DNA of 64,000 bases, taken from Anatilimnocola aggregata. Lineage in GTDB: Bacteria > Planctomycetota > Planctomycetia > Pirellulales > Pirellulaceae. The stretch covers positions 8,122,001 to 8,186,000 of the forward strand of contig NZ_CP036274.1 in assembly GCF_007747655.1 (NCBI RefSeq), written 5' to 3'. Positions within the stretch are counted from its first letter, which is position 1. Each line of letters begins with the position of its first letter. The notes under the pieces were generated by a model that did not search any database, was not told where the DNA came from, and saw nothing but the letters and a program-made list of their open reading frames with translations. Below, piece by piece: positions 7,266 to 16,530 of the stretch. A program made the translations under genes and the position numbers.

Positions 7266-8684
7266 ATGCAACTCAAACAATACTATCTCGCCTGTCTCTC
7301 CCAGGCTTCTTACCTGATCTTGGATGAGAAAACAAAGACCGCAGCGGTAGTCGATCCGCAACGAGACATCGACCAATACACTCGCGATGCGGCAGATGCA
7401 GGTTGCCAGATCAAGCATGTATTCCTCACGCACTTTCATGCCGACTTTCTGGCCGGACACATCGAACTGCGCGACAAAGTGGGAGCCACCATTCATCTCG
7501 GTCGGCGCGCGGACGCTGAGTTTGCCGTGAACAAAGTGAAGGATGGAGATCGGATCGAATTCGGTGATGTGCGATTGCAGATCCTCGAAACGCCTGGACA
7601 CACTCCTGAAGGGATTTCGATTCTCGTTTTCGATCTCGCCAAGTCGACAAGCGAACCTTTCGCGGTCCTCACTGGCGATACCCTGTTTATTGGCGATGTC
7701 GGTCGGCCCGATCTACTCGCGTCGATCGGCGTGACTGCGGACGAATTAGCCGACATGCTGTACGACTCGCTGACGAACAAGCTCGTCACTTTGCCGGATG
7801 CCACGCTGGTTTATCCAGCGCATGGTGCCGGGTCGATGTGCGGCAAGAGCTTGAGCAAGGAAACGGTTTCGACGATTGGCGAGCAGAAGAAATTCAACTA
7901 CGCACTGCAACCAATGAGCCGCGCGGAGTTCAAGCAACTGGTTACTGCCGAGCAACCCGAAGCGCCAAGCTATTTTGTTCACGACGCGATGCTCAATCGC
8001 CAAGAGCGGCCGAATCTCGAAGGGACTCTCACCAAGTCGTTGAAATCGATGTCGCTGAACGAAGTCATCAGCCAGCGAGATCAAGGCGCGCAATTATTGG
8101 ATGTCCGCAGCGCGCTTGATTTTGCCGGAGCGCATTTGGCTGGCTCGCTTAACATCGATCTGCAGGGAAAATATGCTACCTGGTGCGGCACCATGCTCGA
8201 ACACGAGCGGCCGATTGTCGTGATCGCCGAATCGGGCAACGAGCCAGAGGCTGTGATGCGGCTCGGCCGAATTGGGTTCGATAATGTCGTCGGTTTCTTG
8301 CAAGATGGCATGAGTGCGTTGCGCGAACATCAGGAGTTCATTCGCCAGATCGATCGCATCACAGCCGTCGCGCTCAGCGAACAGCGCGCAGCAGATTTGC
8401 CGCCACAGATTGTTGATGTACGCTCCGAAAAGGAGTGGAACAGCGGACATATTGCCGGCAGCGTGAACATTCCACTCAATCACCTGCGAGAACGCGCCAC
8501 CGAGCTTGCTCCCGACCGACCCATAGTCGTGCATTGCGAAGGTGGATATCGTTCGGCCATTGCGGCCAGCCTGCTGGCTCAACTGGGGCATTCCCAGGTG
8601 CAAGATCTCGCTGGTGGCTTCAAAGCCTGGAGTGCATCCCAGCTGCCGACAGAAACGAATGCAATGGCAGCCAGCACTTCGTAG
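7266..8684 (+). CDS. Persulfide dioxygenase-rhodanese fusion (CstB-like)
   Basis: 472 residues. Residues 1-~245 are a metallo-beta-lactamase fold with the iron ligands of persulfide dioxygenases (THFHAD with H56/H58, GHT with H112, GDT with D138, AHG with H186). Residues ~262-360 are a rhodanese-like domain whose active-site loop reads AESGNE and has no cysteine. Residues ~370-472 are a second rhodanese with C424 in VHCEGGYRS. This order (dioxygenase, dead rhodanese, live rhodanese) is that of staphylococcal CstB, which converts low-molecular-weight persulfides to thiosulfate and sulfite. Cytoplasmic. It follows the DsrE gene by 54 bp and precedes the CoA-persulfide reductase, as in cst-type operons. 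No sulfide:quinone oxidoreductase is seen nearby. Confidence 0.94.
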   Translation: MQLKQYYLACLSQASYLILDEKTKTAAVVDPQRDIDQYTRDAADAGCQIKHVFLTHFHADFLAGHIELRDKVGATIHLGRRADAEFAVNKVKDGDRIEFGDVRLQILETPGHTPEGISILVFDLAKSTSEPFAVLTGDTLFIGDVGRPDLLASIGVTADELADMLYDSLTNKLVTLPDATLVYPAHGAGSMCGKSLSKETVSTIGEQKKFNYALQPMSRAEFKQLVTAEQPEAPSYFVHDAMLNRQERPNLEGTLTKSLKSMSLNEVISQRDQGAQLLDVRSALDFAGAHLAGSLNIDLQGKYATWCGTMLEHERPIVVIAESGNEPEAVMRLGRIGFDNVVGFLQDGMSALREHQEFIRQIDRITAVALSEQRAADLPPQIVDVRSEKEWNSGHIAGSVNIPLNHLRERATELAPDRPIVVHCEGGYRSAIAASLLAQLGHSQVQDLAGGFKAWSASQLPTETNAMAASTS

Positions 8685-8721
8685 CCTCGCGCTACAAATA
8701 CTATCACTAAGGACATGATCA

Positions 8722-10383
8722 ATGAAACTGCTGATCATTGGCGGCGTGGCCGGAGGTGCCTCGGCAGCGACGCGCGCTCGGCGTCTTTCTGAAACCGCCG
8801 AGATCGTGATGTTCGAGCGCGGGCCTGATGTCTCGTTCGCGAATTGCGGGCTTCCCTACCACATTGGCGGCGAGATCAAGGACCGCAACAAGCTGCTGGT
8901 CACCACTCCTGCCAAACTGCACGAACGATTCAACCTTGATGTGCGAGTCCGCTCGTCGGTCTTGGCCATCGATCGCACGCAGAAGACCGTACATGTGCGC
9001 GAGCTGAATACCGGCCGCGAATACGACGAGTCGTACGACAAACTGATCCTCGCCCCCGGTGCTGCACCTCTTCGTCCGTCACTACCGGGCATCGATTTGC
9101 CTGGTATTCATACGCTGCGCAATCTGCCCGACATGGACCGGATCAAGGCGATTGTCGATGCCGGCGCGAAGAGTGCCATCGTTATTGGCGCGGGCTTTAT
9201 CGGCCTGGAAATGGTCGAAAACCTCATTCATCGCGGCGTGCAAACCACCGTTGTCGAGTTGCAAGACCAAGTCCTGCCACCACTCGATAGGGAAATGACT
9301 ACTCCGCTCGCCGAAGTTTTGGCCGCCAAGGCCAAGGGAGTCACTCTTTTGCTCAGCGAATCGGCCGAAGGTTTTGAAAGTGCCGATGAAGAGATTGTCG
9401 TGCAGCTCAAGTCTGGCAAGCGGCTGCAAGCTCCGCTGGTGATCTTGGGCATTGGTGTGAAGCCCGAAAATCAACTCGCGATTGCGGCTGGACTGGAAGT
9501 TGGCCCTCGTGGCGGCATTCGCGTGAACGAACAGCTGCAAACAAGCGATCCCGACATCTACGCCGTGGGTGATGCCATTGAAGTGCGTGACGTGATTTCC
9601 GACAGCCCGACGCAAGTTCCCCTCGCCGGACCGGCGAATCGTCAGGGGCGACTTGCGGCCGATCACATCTTCGGCAAGCAGGTTCGCTATCGCGGCACGC
9701 AAGGGACGGCGATCGTTGGCCTGTTCGGCAAGACAGCAGCCCTGACCGGTGCCTCCGAGAAGTCGCTCCAGCGGAGCGGCATCCCTTACCGTATGGTTTA
9801 CATTCATCCCGCCCATCACGCCGGCTATTATCCCGGCGCACAAGCCATGGCGCTCAAGCTCCTCTTCACGCCCGATGACGGCCGCATTCTCGGCGCCCAA
9901 GCTGTCGGCGGTGAAGGAGTCGACAAGCGGATCGATGTGATCGCGGTGGCCATTCAGGCGAAGATGACTGTCTTCGATCTGGAAGAAGTCGAACTCGCTT
10001 ACTCACCGCAATTTGGTTCGGCGAAGGATCCGGTGAACATGGCAGGCTTTGTCGCTGCAAATCTCCTGAGGGGAGATCATCCGCAGATCGACGTCGCCGC
10101 TTACGAGAAGCTGGCGGGCGACGATCAGCCTTTCTTGCTCGACGTGCGCACCGCCGATGAGTTCAACGCCGGGCACATTCCCGGTGCGACGAACATTTCC
10201 ATCGATGTGCTGCGTGCCCACCTGGACGAATTGCCACGCGGGCGAGACATCGTGGCCTATTGTCAGGTCGGCCAGCGTGGCTATCTGGCCACTCGCATTC
10301 TGCTGCAAGCGGGCTTTCGGGTGCGCAACCTCAGCGGTGGTTACAAGACCTACCTGCTGTGGCACCCGGCAGAGGCGAAATGA
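8722..10383 (+). CDS. CoA-disulfide/CoA-persulfide reductase with C-terminal rhodanese
   Basis: 553 residues. An N-terminal FAD-binding Rossmann motif (IIGGVAGGASAA) is followed by the redox cysteine C42 in SFANCGLPYHIGG, a second NAD(P) motif (VIGAGFIGLEM) at ~155-165, and the FAD motif IYAVGDAIEV. After a dimerisation domain, residues ~460-553 form a rhodanese with C514 in AYCQVGQRG. This architecture is that of CoADR-RHD enzymes that reduce CoA persulfide or polysulfide with NAD(P)H. It starts 37 bp after the dioxygenase gene and closes the sulfur operon. The next gene is on the opposite strand. Confidence 0.94.
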   Translation: MKLLIIGGVAGGASAATRARRLSETAEIVMFERGPDVSFANCGLPYHIGGEIKDRNKLLVTTPAKLHERFNLDVRVRSSVLAIDRTQKTVHVRELNTGREYDESYDKLILAPGAAPLRPSLPGIDLPGIHTLRNLPDMDRIKAIVDAGAKSAIVIGAGFIGLEMVENLIHRGVQTTVVELQDQVLPPLDREMTTPLAEVLAAKAKGVTLLLSESAEGFESADEEIVVQLKSGKRLQAPLVILGIGVKPENQLAIAAGLEVGPRGGIRVNEQLQTSDPDIYAVGDAIEVRDVISDSPTQVPLAGPANRQGRLAADHIFGKQVRYRGTQGTAIVGLFGKTAALTGASEKSLQRSGIPYRMVYIHPAHHAGYYPGAQAMALKLLFTPDDGRILGAQAVGGEGVDKRIDVIAVAIQAKMTVFDLEEVELAYSPQFGSAKDPVNMAGFVAANLLRGDHPQIDVAAYEKLAGDDQPFLLDVRTADEFNAGHIPGATNISIDVLRAHLDELPRGRDIVAYCQVGQRGYLATRILLQAGFRVRNLSGGYKTYLLWHPAEAK

Positions 10384-10390
10384 GCGAGCA

Positions 10391-10645
10391 CTAACCGCCG
10401 GGACGATTGAGCGTCAGGGAGTAGAGGATCACAACAGCCCCGGTCGACAGCAGGCTCCAAGGAGCCCACTCGGCCGGTCTCCAGTCGCGACTGGCAGCCA
10501 TGGGTGTGCTGCTTTGAAACATCGACTGCTGCCCAGTCGGGCTTGGGCTGTTGTCACCCGCGAAGACATACGATTCGACGACCAGGCATTCTGCCCCGAA
10601 GATGCAGGCATAAATGCCAAGGGCTAAAAAGAAGGCGCGCCACAT
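10391..10645 (-). CDS. Small two-helix membrane protein of unknown function
   Basis: 84 residues from the ATG at 10645, chosen over the ATG at 10651 because GGAAAG lies about 8 bases upstream. The sequence starts with a hydrophobic helix (MWRAFFLALGIYACIFGAECLV), continues with a polar Ser/Pro/Gln-rich loop, and ends with a second hydrophobic stretch (SLLSTGAVVILYSLTL). No family motif is recognised. It resembles short membrane proteins scattered through planctomycete genomes; that comparison is from memory and was not searched. It converges with the CoA-persulfide reductase gene, 7 bp apart. Confidence 0.65.
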   Translation of the reverse strand: MWRAFFLALGIYACIFGAECLVVESYVFAGDNSPSPTGQQSMFQSSTPMAASRDWRPAEWAPWSLLSTGAVVILYSLTLNRPGG

Positions 10646-10810
10646 GAGCATGACTTTCCAAGGGGGCTGAGCGGGGCCATCCTGGCAAACTCTCGTGCTC
10701 CGTCCGTACTTGGCTTGTATCGACGCGATCAGCAGTTGAATTCCACAATTCAAGCTGCTGCCGCACGATCGTCAGAAGCGCTCTGTCTTCACTTCATCAA
10801 TCCGTCGCGA

Positions 10811-12505
10811 CTACTGTCTGGCTCCGCCATTCACGGCTGCAGAAATTTGCCGGATTTGCCGCCCCTGCAGATCGATCTCGACAATCTGTTCGGCAGTGGT
10901 GATGAGCGTGCGCCCGCCGGGCAAGCGGAAGGCATCGCTGGGGCGGGCAATTTTGTATTCCCACGTGACGCGACTTTCATCGTCCAATTCCACGACGCGC
11001 CCCTGGCCATAGTTGGCCGTCAGCAGGCGCCCCGAAGGGAGCACTTGCAAACTATTGATGCGTCCCTCAATCGTCCACTGCCGCACGCTGCTGCCGTCGG
11101 GTGCCACTTCGCGAACCAGGTTGGGGCAGGCGAAAATGGTGTTGCCGTTGTGCAGCCGCTCGGCATCGAAGCACTGATCGGGCGTGCCATGTTCCCACAC
11201 CAGGTTGCCGCCTGAATCGGCTTCGACGACGCGGTTCCCGCCGAAATCGGCAATCAGCACGCGCCCCCCCGGCAGCGGCTTGGCTCGAATGGCATTCACG
11301 CCGCTGAGTTGCCAAACCACTTGGCCGCGATTGTCGAATTCACAGACTCGGTTCTCCCAATGAGAGGCGACCAGCACGTTGCCGCCAGGCAACTTTTCCG
11401 CGCTCCAGGCTTGCATGTTCAACTGCCAGGTGATGTTGCCATCGGTGTCCAACTCGCAAACTTTCCCCATCCCGCCGGTGGCAATCAGCGTGTGGCCATT
11501 CAAGCTGCCGCGGGCGTGAACCGCCAATCGCTGCGGCGGTTGCAACACAACCTGGGTGCCCGGACCAGCCAGCCACTCGCGCCAGCGCGCCATCGTTGCT
11601 TGCCGTTCGGCCGCCGCTGCATAGGGCGAATAGTCGAACTCCTGCCCAGTCAGCCCGCATAGCCATAGGGCAGCTTCACGGCGGACATCGACCTGGGGCG
11701 AATCGAGCAGGCGAATGAACGCAGACAGTGCGGCAATCTCGCCCCGCTGGGCGACACCTTGTGCGGTCAGCAGCGACACCTGGTCGTCGCGATCGGCCAG
11801 CAGTTGAGCGATCAGCGGACGGTCGACGACTTCAGTACTGCGGCTAATGACAATCGCCGCGGCCAGGCGCGACGACAAGCGTTCGGCAGTCGCTGCCGCC
11901 CGAAACTCCGGCAAGAGCGACGCCCGCATGTGGCGCTGCAAGAGAAACGAAAACTCGTCGCGCAAATCGGCGCGCTCCATCACAATCGCCACCACCAGCC
12001 AATCGTCGTCGCTCAAAGCCGCGGGCTCGCGGGCGATGAGCTGCAACGCAGCTCGATAGACTTGCGTCGATTCCGAATCATGCCGATCAAGGACGTGCCG
12101 CAAGCGCCAGCGCCCTTCCGGCAACTCGGTTGCCAATCGTTTGAGCCATTCTTCCCGCGGAATCGCCGGCAGCTGAATCAGCTGCTGCATGGCCGACTCG
12201 CGCAAGTGATACTCTTCCGCATCGAGATCCTTCAACCAGCGATCTCGATCGGCCGGCGTATGCTGCGAGAAGCGCTGCAGCAGTTCAACCGCGCCCGCTG
12301 CAGTCCCCGGCACCTTGCGGGCAATGAGCACCTCAGCCGGATCCCAGGTCTGCTGCTTGGGCGCATTGGGCTCGGTGATGACACCCGCCGGATCGCCACC
12401 ACCCACACGAATGCGCAGCTGAGCGTGCAGCAGCTGTTGGCCGAAGAGTACGAACGCGAGCGCAGCAATCATCCGTTGGACAAACGAGCGGGCAGGCAGG
12501 CTCAT
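10811..12505 (-). CDS. Secreted HEAT-repeat plus beta-propeller protein
   Basis: 564 residues. A signal peptide (MIAALAFVLFGQQLLHA) is followed by about 270 residues of helical, HEAT-like repeats (HLRESAMQQLIQLP, QVDVRREAALWLCGL). The C-terminal ~240 residues contain repeated four-strand blades with G-G-x-V-L-I/V-A and N-R-V-x-E-x-D signatures (LPGGRVLIADFGGNRVVEAD and similar), typical of NHL/PQQ-like propellers. Probably a periplasmic or extracellular scaffold; no enzyme motif seen. Its ATG overlaps the stop of the upstream EF-hand gene by four bases (ATGA), so the two are translationally coupled and probably work together. Confidence 0.85.
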   Translation of the reverse strand: MSLPARSFVQRMIAALAFVLFGQQLLHAQLRIRVGGGDPAGVITEPNAPKQQTWDPAEVLIARKVPGTAAGAVELLQRFSQHTPADRDRWLKDLDAEEYHLRESAMQQLIQLPAIPREEWLKRLATELPEGRWRLRHVLDRHDSESTQVYRAALQLIAREPAALSDDDWLVVAIVMERADLRDEFSFLLQRHMRASLLPEFRAAATAERLSSRLAAAIVISRSTEVVDRPLIAQLLADRDDQVSLLTAQGVAQRGEIAALSAFIRLLDSPQVDVRREAALWLCGLTGQEFDYSPYAAAAERQATMARWREWLAGPGTQVVLQPPQRLAVHARGSLNGHTLIATGGMGKVCELDTDGNITWQLNMQAWSAEKLPGGNVLVASHWENRVCEFDNRGQVVWQLSGVNAIRAKPLPGGRVLIADFGGNRVVEADSGGNLVWEHGTPDQCFDAERLHNGNTIFACPNLVREVAPDGSSVRQWTIEGRINSLQVLPSGRLLTANYGQGRVVELDDESRVTWEYKIARPSDAFRLPGGRTLITTAEQIVEIDLQGRQIRQISAAVNGGARQ

Positions 12506-14367
12506 GGTTCGTTCCTCTCCGTCGACTCGGCAGGTAGGGGGATGACTTCTTTGGTGGGAGAGGTTGGCTGTGGAATTTCGTCGGGCTCAAAAAAGCCATT
12601 CTGGTTGCGGTCGAGTGTCGCGAATTTCTCGGCACTCCCCAGAAACTCCTTCGCGCTGATGACGCCATCGCGGCTAGTATCCATGGCTGCGAACCAACTC
12701 GGCAGGTTTTCGCTTGGTGCACGCGTTTCGACCGGACCAACGGCGAACAATTGTTCCTGGTTCTCGATGCTGCCACGGGCGATAACAATCACAATCTCTT
12801 CGGGAAGTTCGTCGACCGTGATTGCCCCGTCGCTATTTGCATCTAGTTGCTGCAGCCGGGCAGCGGCACGCTCGAGTTCACGGGCATCGAGCCGATCATC
12901 GGCATTTTCATCGAGCGCGAGAAAGAGCGAATCTTCTTGGTCTTGCACCCGAGCATGTACTTGCACGCGCTGGGCACCTTGCCTTTGCCGCAGAAAATCG
13001 GTGATCTCCAGCAGATAGACCTTGCCATCCGCATCGGCATCGAGCGCTTCGAACCGACCAAACTGCTGTTGCACCGCAGCGCTGACCTCGCTCGATTCCA
13101 GGTAGCCATTCGCGTCGGCATCGTACATGGCCAGCCCTTGCTGGGCCTGGGCGGCGAAGTCCACAGTTGCGAGCGTATCGTTGCGCACAAACTTCAGCGA
13201 GACGCCCGGACTGCGAAAGGTGACCCGATTGGGCCACGAAATGACTGTGGGAAAGCTGCCTTCGCGGCTGGGCAGCAGGTTGCCGTAAGCGACGTCAATC
13301 ATTGGCGAAGTTCGAGGAGAACCGGCCTGACTCACTGTGGGCTGGCCAAATTGGAGTCGCAGAAAAAGATTGGATCGCGCCGTATTGAGCCTCGGAAATT
13401 CCTTGCGGCCGATCTTGCCATCCTTGTCTTCGTCGAGATGAATAAACAGTTCGCGTTGTTCGCCAAAATCATCCGATCCCAGCGTGCCACCGAGCGCATA
13501 CTGCTCTTCGAGCGCGGCGCGAATCGAATCCCAGTTCGCATGCTCGCCCAGCACGCGGGCAAAGTCGCCGCGAATGCCGCGTGTGCGGTTGCCGGGCATC
13601 AGTTCCACTTCGGTCGTGCGGCGCAATTCGCCGACCACCAGTGTTTCGTCATCGTCGCTATCGAGCAGCCTTAGTTGAGCGGCAGCAGCTTCGATTTCTG
13701 CCTTGGTCAATTGGCCATCGTTGTCGGTATCGAGCGCTCGCCAGGTGGGACTGCCGCGGCGATTGCGGCCGTGGAACTGCTCGATGCTGCGGACCGAAAA
13801 GGCTCGCGCGCCGCCGGCATTGCGAGTCAGAAAGCGGGGCAACTCCGCCAAATCGACGCGGCCATCGCCATCGAGATCGTATTGCTGAATGATTTGCTTC
13901 GGCGCGTTCTCGCGGTCAATCGGCAAATTGCCGAACTGGCCATAGCGAAACTTCGGGCTTGTAGTTACTTCTTTCCAGGTCGCGGTTCCATCAAGGTCGG
14001 TATCAGCCAGCTTAAGCACTTCCTGCAGCAGGCGATCGAACTCGTCCGCTTGCGGCTGGCCATCGATCCACAATTCGAACTCGACAATCAGCGGACCTTG
14101 CGGCGCGAGGAGCAACAGGCGCTCGGTCGCTAACGGCTTTTCGTCGGGTTTCTCGGTAGGGACTTCGGCGGCAACAACCGGTTCCGGCGGCGCTGGCTCC
14201 GGAGTTTCCACTACAGGCATCGGCGGCGGAATCGGGGGTGCTGCGACGACTGGCGGCTTCACCGCTGAAGGGACAACGGTCGGCGTCGAACTGCGAACAC
14301 AACCAACGACCGCGCACAGCAGCAGAATGCTGACCAGGGACAGCGATCGAATGTTGGAAGTGAACAT
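12502..14367 (-). CDS. EF-hand repeat lipoprotein
   Basis: 621 residues from the ATG at 14367. The frame is open upstream, but this start gives a clean lipoprotein signal (LVSILLLCAVVGC, lipobox VVGC). A Pro/Val-rich linker follows, then at least seven calcium-binding EF-hand loops of the D-x-D-x-D-G type (DTDLDGTATWKE, DLDGDGRVDLAE, DTDNDGQLTKAE, DEDKDGKIGRKE, DADANGYLESSE, DANSDGAITVDE, DTSRDGVISAKE). Such secreted EF-hand proteins are expanded in Planctomycetes. Function unknown; likely calcium-dependent structure or binding at the cell surface. Coupled by a 4-bp overlap to the HEAT/propeller gene. Confidence 0.88.
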   Translation of the reverse strand: MFTSNIRSLSLVSILLLCAVVGCVRSSTPTVVPSAVKPPVVAAPPIPPPMPVVETPEPAPPEPVVAAEVPTEKPDEKPLATERLLLLAPQGPLIVEFELWIDGQPQADEFDRLLQEVLKLADTDLDGTATWKEVTTSPKFRYGQFGNLPIDRENAPKQIIQQYDLDGDGRVDLAELPRFLTRNAGGARAFSVRSIEQFHGRNRRGSPTWRALDTDNDGQLTKAEIEAAAAQLRLLDSDDDETLVVGELRRTTEVELMPGNRTRGIRGDFARVLGEHANWDSIRAALEEQYALGGTLGSDDFGEQRELFIHLDEDKDGKIGRKEFPRLNTARSNLFLRLQFGQPTVSQAGSPRTSPMIDVAYGNLLPSREGSFPTVISWPNRVTFRSPGVSLKFVRNDTLATVDFAAQAQQGLAMYDADANGYLESSEVSAAVQQQFGRFEALDADADGKVYLLEITDFLRQRQGAQRVQVHARVQDQEDSLFLALDENADDRLDARELERAAARLQQLDANSDGAITVDELPEEIVIVIARGSIENQEQLFAVGPVETRAPSENLPSWFAAMDTSRDGVISAKEFLGSAEKFATLDRNQNGFFEPDEIPQPTSPTKEVIPLPAESTERNEP

Positions 14368-14612
14368 GGTGGCAGCTGCTGGGGGCAGAAACCAAGGCCT
14401 GACTATTCTACCCCTCCCTTGAGCGCGGATCATCCGTTTTCTGCGCAACGCGAGCGAGCGGGACTTGTGTTATCGCTCCATTCGTCACAACCGGACTGCA
14501 CAAGCCTTAGCCAGATAAATGCCCCAGCCCGACGCGTGGCCCAGCTGAAACCTATAGTTGCCGGGCGAGGTTGTCGCCCGAATTTCCTCATTCAGATGTG
14601 CGAGTGGCTCCC

Positions 14613-16034
14613 ATGGGTTTACCTGCTCGGCGAATCCGCCAACCAATTTCGTTCATGGGTTCCCTGTTTCGTCTCGTCGATTTCGCCTCGATTGTCGGCG
14701 GCCTTTGGCTGGCCTCGTGGCTGATTGGCCGTTTGCCGCAGCACGAAGTGGTGGCGGGTTGCCTGGCGATTGTCGGGCATCTGCTGATCGCCGAGTTCAC
14801 CGGCCTCTATCGCAGTTGGCGTGGAGTCTCCAGCGAGCGCGAAGTCTTCTGCACGCTGCTCACTTGGGGTTTGTCGTTGGCATTGCTGGCCACTGTCAGT
14901 CTCACCTGGCTCGGCATATCTCCCGCACAGTGGCATGGCCAGGCTCGGCTGCTGATGCTCGTCTGGGCCTGTTCGACCGCCGGCTTCATGGTCATTTCGC
15001 ATTCGCTCCTGCGCTCCGCCAAGCGGGCCTTATGGACGCGCGGGATGAATCGCCGCCCGGTGGCCATTGTGGGTGTGACGGAGTTGGGCTTTCAACTGGC
15101 ACGCAATTTAGACGCCTCACCCGAACTGGGTCTGCAGTTGGCCGGTTACTACGACGATCGGCCGGCCGATCGCAATCCAGAAATGCCCGCTGGTCTCAAG
15201 CGGCAAATCGGGCGGATCGAAGATCTGGTTGCCGATGCCAAGGCGGGCTTCATCGAGACGATTTACATTACATTCCCGATGCGGGCCGAAGATCGCATTC
15301 GTGGCGTGCTGAGCAAACTGAGTGATACGACGGCGTCGGTTTATATCGTGCCCGACTTCTTCGTCTTCCAAATGCTTCACTCGCGCTGGACCGATATCGG
15401 CGGCTTGCCCGCGGTCAGCGTGTTCGAGAATCCGTTCTACGGCGTCGATGGCGTGGTCAAACGTGTCTTCGACCTGGTGGCCGGCTCGCTCATTTTGCTG
15501 GCCGCTGCCATCCCGATGCTGCTCACGGCCATCGCCATCAAACTCACCTCGCGCGGGCCGGTCTTCTTTCGGCAGCGCCGCTATGGGCTCGATGGGAACG
15601 AAATCCTGGTCTGGAAGTTCCGCTCGATGCGGGTGTGCGAGAACGGCGCGAAGGTAACACAAGCGACCAAGAACGACGCGCGGCTGACGCCGATCGGTGG
15701 TTTCCTCCGCAAGAGTTCGCTCGATGAACTGCCGCAGTTGTTCAACGTCCTCGGCGGCAGCATGTCGCTGGTCGGGCCGCGGCCCCATGCCACCGCCCAC
15801 AACGAGCAGTACCGTCAGATGATCGAAGGGTACATGCTGCGGCACAAGATCAAGCCGGGCATCACCGGCCTCGCCCAAGTTCGCGGCTGGCGCGGCGAGA
15901 CCGACACGCTCGAGAAGATGCAAAAGCGAATCGAATGCGACCACGAATACATTCGCGAATGGTCGCTCGGCCTCGATCTGAAGATCATGCTGCAGACCGT
16001 GCTCGTCGTCCTCAAGCGGAAGAACGCGTACTAA
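14613..16034 (+). CDS. Polyprenyl-phosphate sugar-1-phosphate transferase (WcaJ/PssY type)
   Basis: 473 residues from the ATG at 14613; an upstream TTG is possible. N-terminal transmembrane helices (about 20-130), a CoA-binding-like Rossmann domain (VAIVGVTELGFQLARNL), then the C-terminal bacterial sugar transferase domain. This contains a membrane helix (RVFDLVAGSLILLAAAIPML), GPVFFRQRRYGLDG, KFRSM, RKSSLDELPQLFNVL and GPRPHA. It catalyses the first membrane step of exopolysaccharide or capsule synthesis by moving a hexose-1-phosphate to undecaprenyl phosphate. No other glycosyltransferase genes adjoin it, so it is an isolated initiator. Confidence 0.95.
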   Translation: MGLPARRIRQPISFMGSLFRLVDFASIVGGLWLASWLIGRLPQHEVVAGCLAIVGHLLIAEFTGLYRSWRGVSSEREVFCTLLTWGLSLALLATVSLTWLGISPAQWHGQARLLMLVWACSTAGFMVISHSLLRSAKRALWTRGMNRRPVAIVGVTELGFQLARNLDASPELGLQLAGYYDDRPADRNPEMPAGLKRQIGRIEDLVADAKAGFIETIYITFPMRAEDRIRGVLSKLSDTTASVYIVPDFFVFQMLHSRWTDIGGLPAVSVFENPFYGVDGVVKRVFDLVAGSLILLAAAIPMLLTAIAIKLTSRGPVFFRQRRYGLDGNEILVWKFRSMRVCENGAKVTQATKNDARLTPIGGFLRKSSLDELPQLFNVLGGSMSLVGPRPHATAHNEQYRQMIEGYMLRHKIKPGITGLAQVRGWRGETDTLEKMQKRIECDHEYIREWSLGLDLKIMLQTVLVVLKRKNAY

Positions 16035-16530
16035 GCAGTGCGTGTGGGATGGGCAGCTTGCCAAGCCAGCAACGAGATTTTCGGTGACAGTTGCTTGACA
16101 ACTAATCACTAAGTATAGATAATTCAGGTGGCTGTTTGGCAACCTGGTGGAAGGACCGTCCCTGCGCGACGAGAGCAATTCGCGCCGTCGCAAGGAGCCA
16201 TTTCTTGGGGCTCCTCGTTAGGCACCGAGCGCTGCGAAAAGCTCTGCGGAGCTTCAACAACGGGGGTTTATCAACAAACAGGACGATTTCAGAACTTGCA
16301 ATTTGGGCGCAATTCGTTGTCCCAGAACGACTTAATTGTGTTGCACGCAAAAGGGGGGTGTTGATAAACCTCGCGGCACTGCGTCGTCACTGACCCGAAC
16401 CAGAGTGACCCTGAAGCGTGAACCGCCGCAGGGGGTGTTCAACAATCGGATTGATTGTTAGGTGCCGAATGGCATAACACTCGTGTTTCCGCGAAATTGA
16501 CTACTAACAACAGGGCGGATTGTTGAACGT
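16035..16530. other. Gene-free stretch with strong promoter and several hairpins; possible structured RNA
   Basis: No convincing protein is seen on either strand. Downstream of the promoter at 16095-16123 there are several possible stems. GGAGCC pairs with GGGCTCC near 16195-16215. A perfect 12-bp long-range pair joins 16265-16276 (GGTTTATCAACA) and 16359-16370 (TGTTGATAAACC). Three AACAA/TTGTT-type short inverted repeats lie near 16440-16530. None of the usual housekeeping RNAs (RNase P, tmRNA, SRP, 6S) is recognised. It could encode an unclassified RNA or be a degraded region. Confidence 0.35.
16095..16123 (+). promoter_or_regulatory. Sigma-70-like promoter without a downstream protein gene
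   Basis: TTGACA at 16095-16100, a 17-bp spacer, and GATAAT (5 of 6 to consensus) at 16118-16123. It points into a stretch of about 400 bases with no credible ORF; the next gene (16531-17205) is on the opposite strand. Confidence 0.5.

Noticed and set aside
16128-16393. Two overlapping short plus-strand frames in the gap after the sugar transferase
   Set aside because: The frames overlap each other, lack a ribosome-binding site, begin almost at the predicted transcription start, and have unnatural composition.
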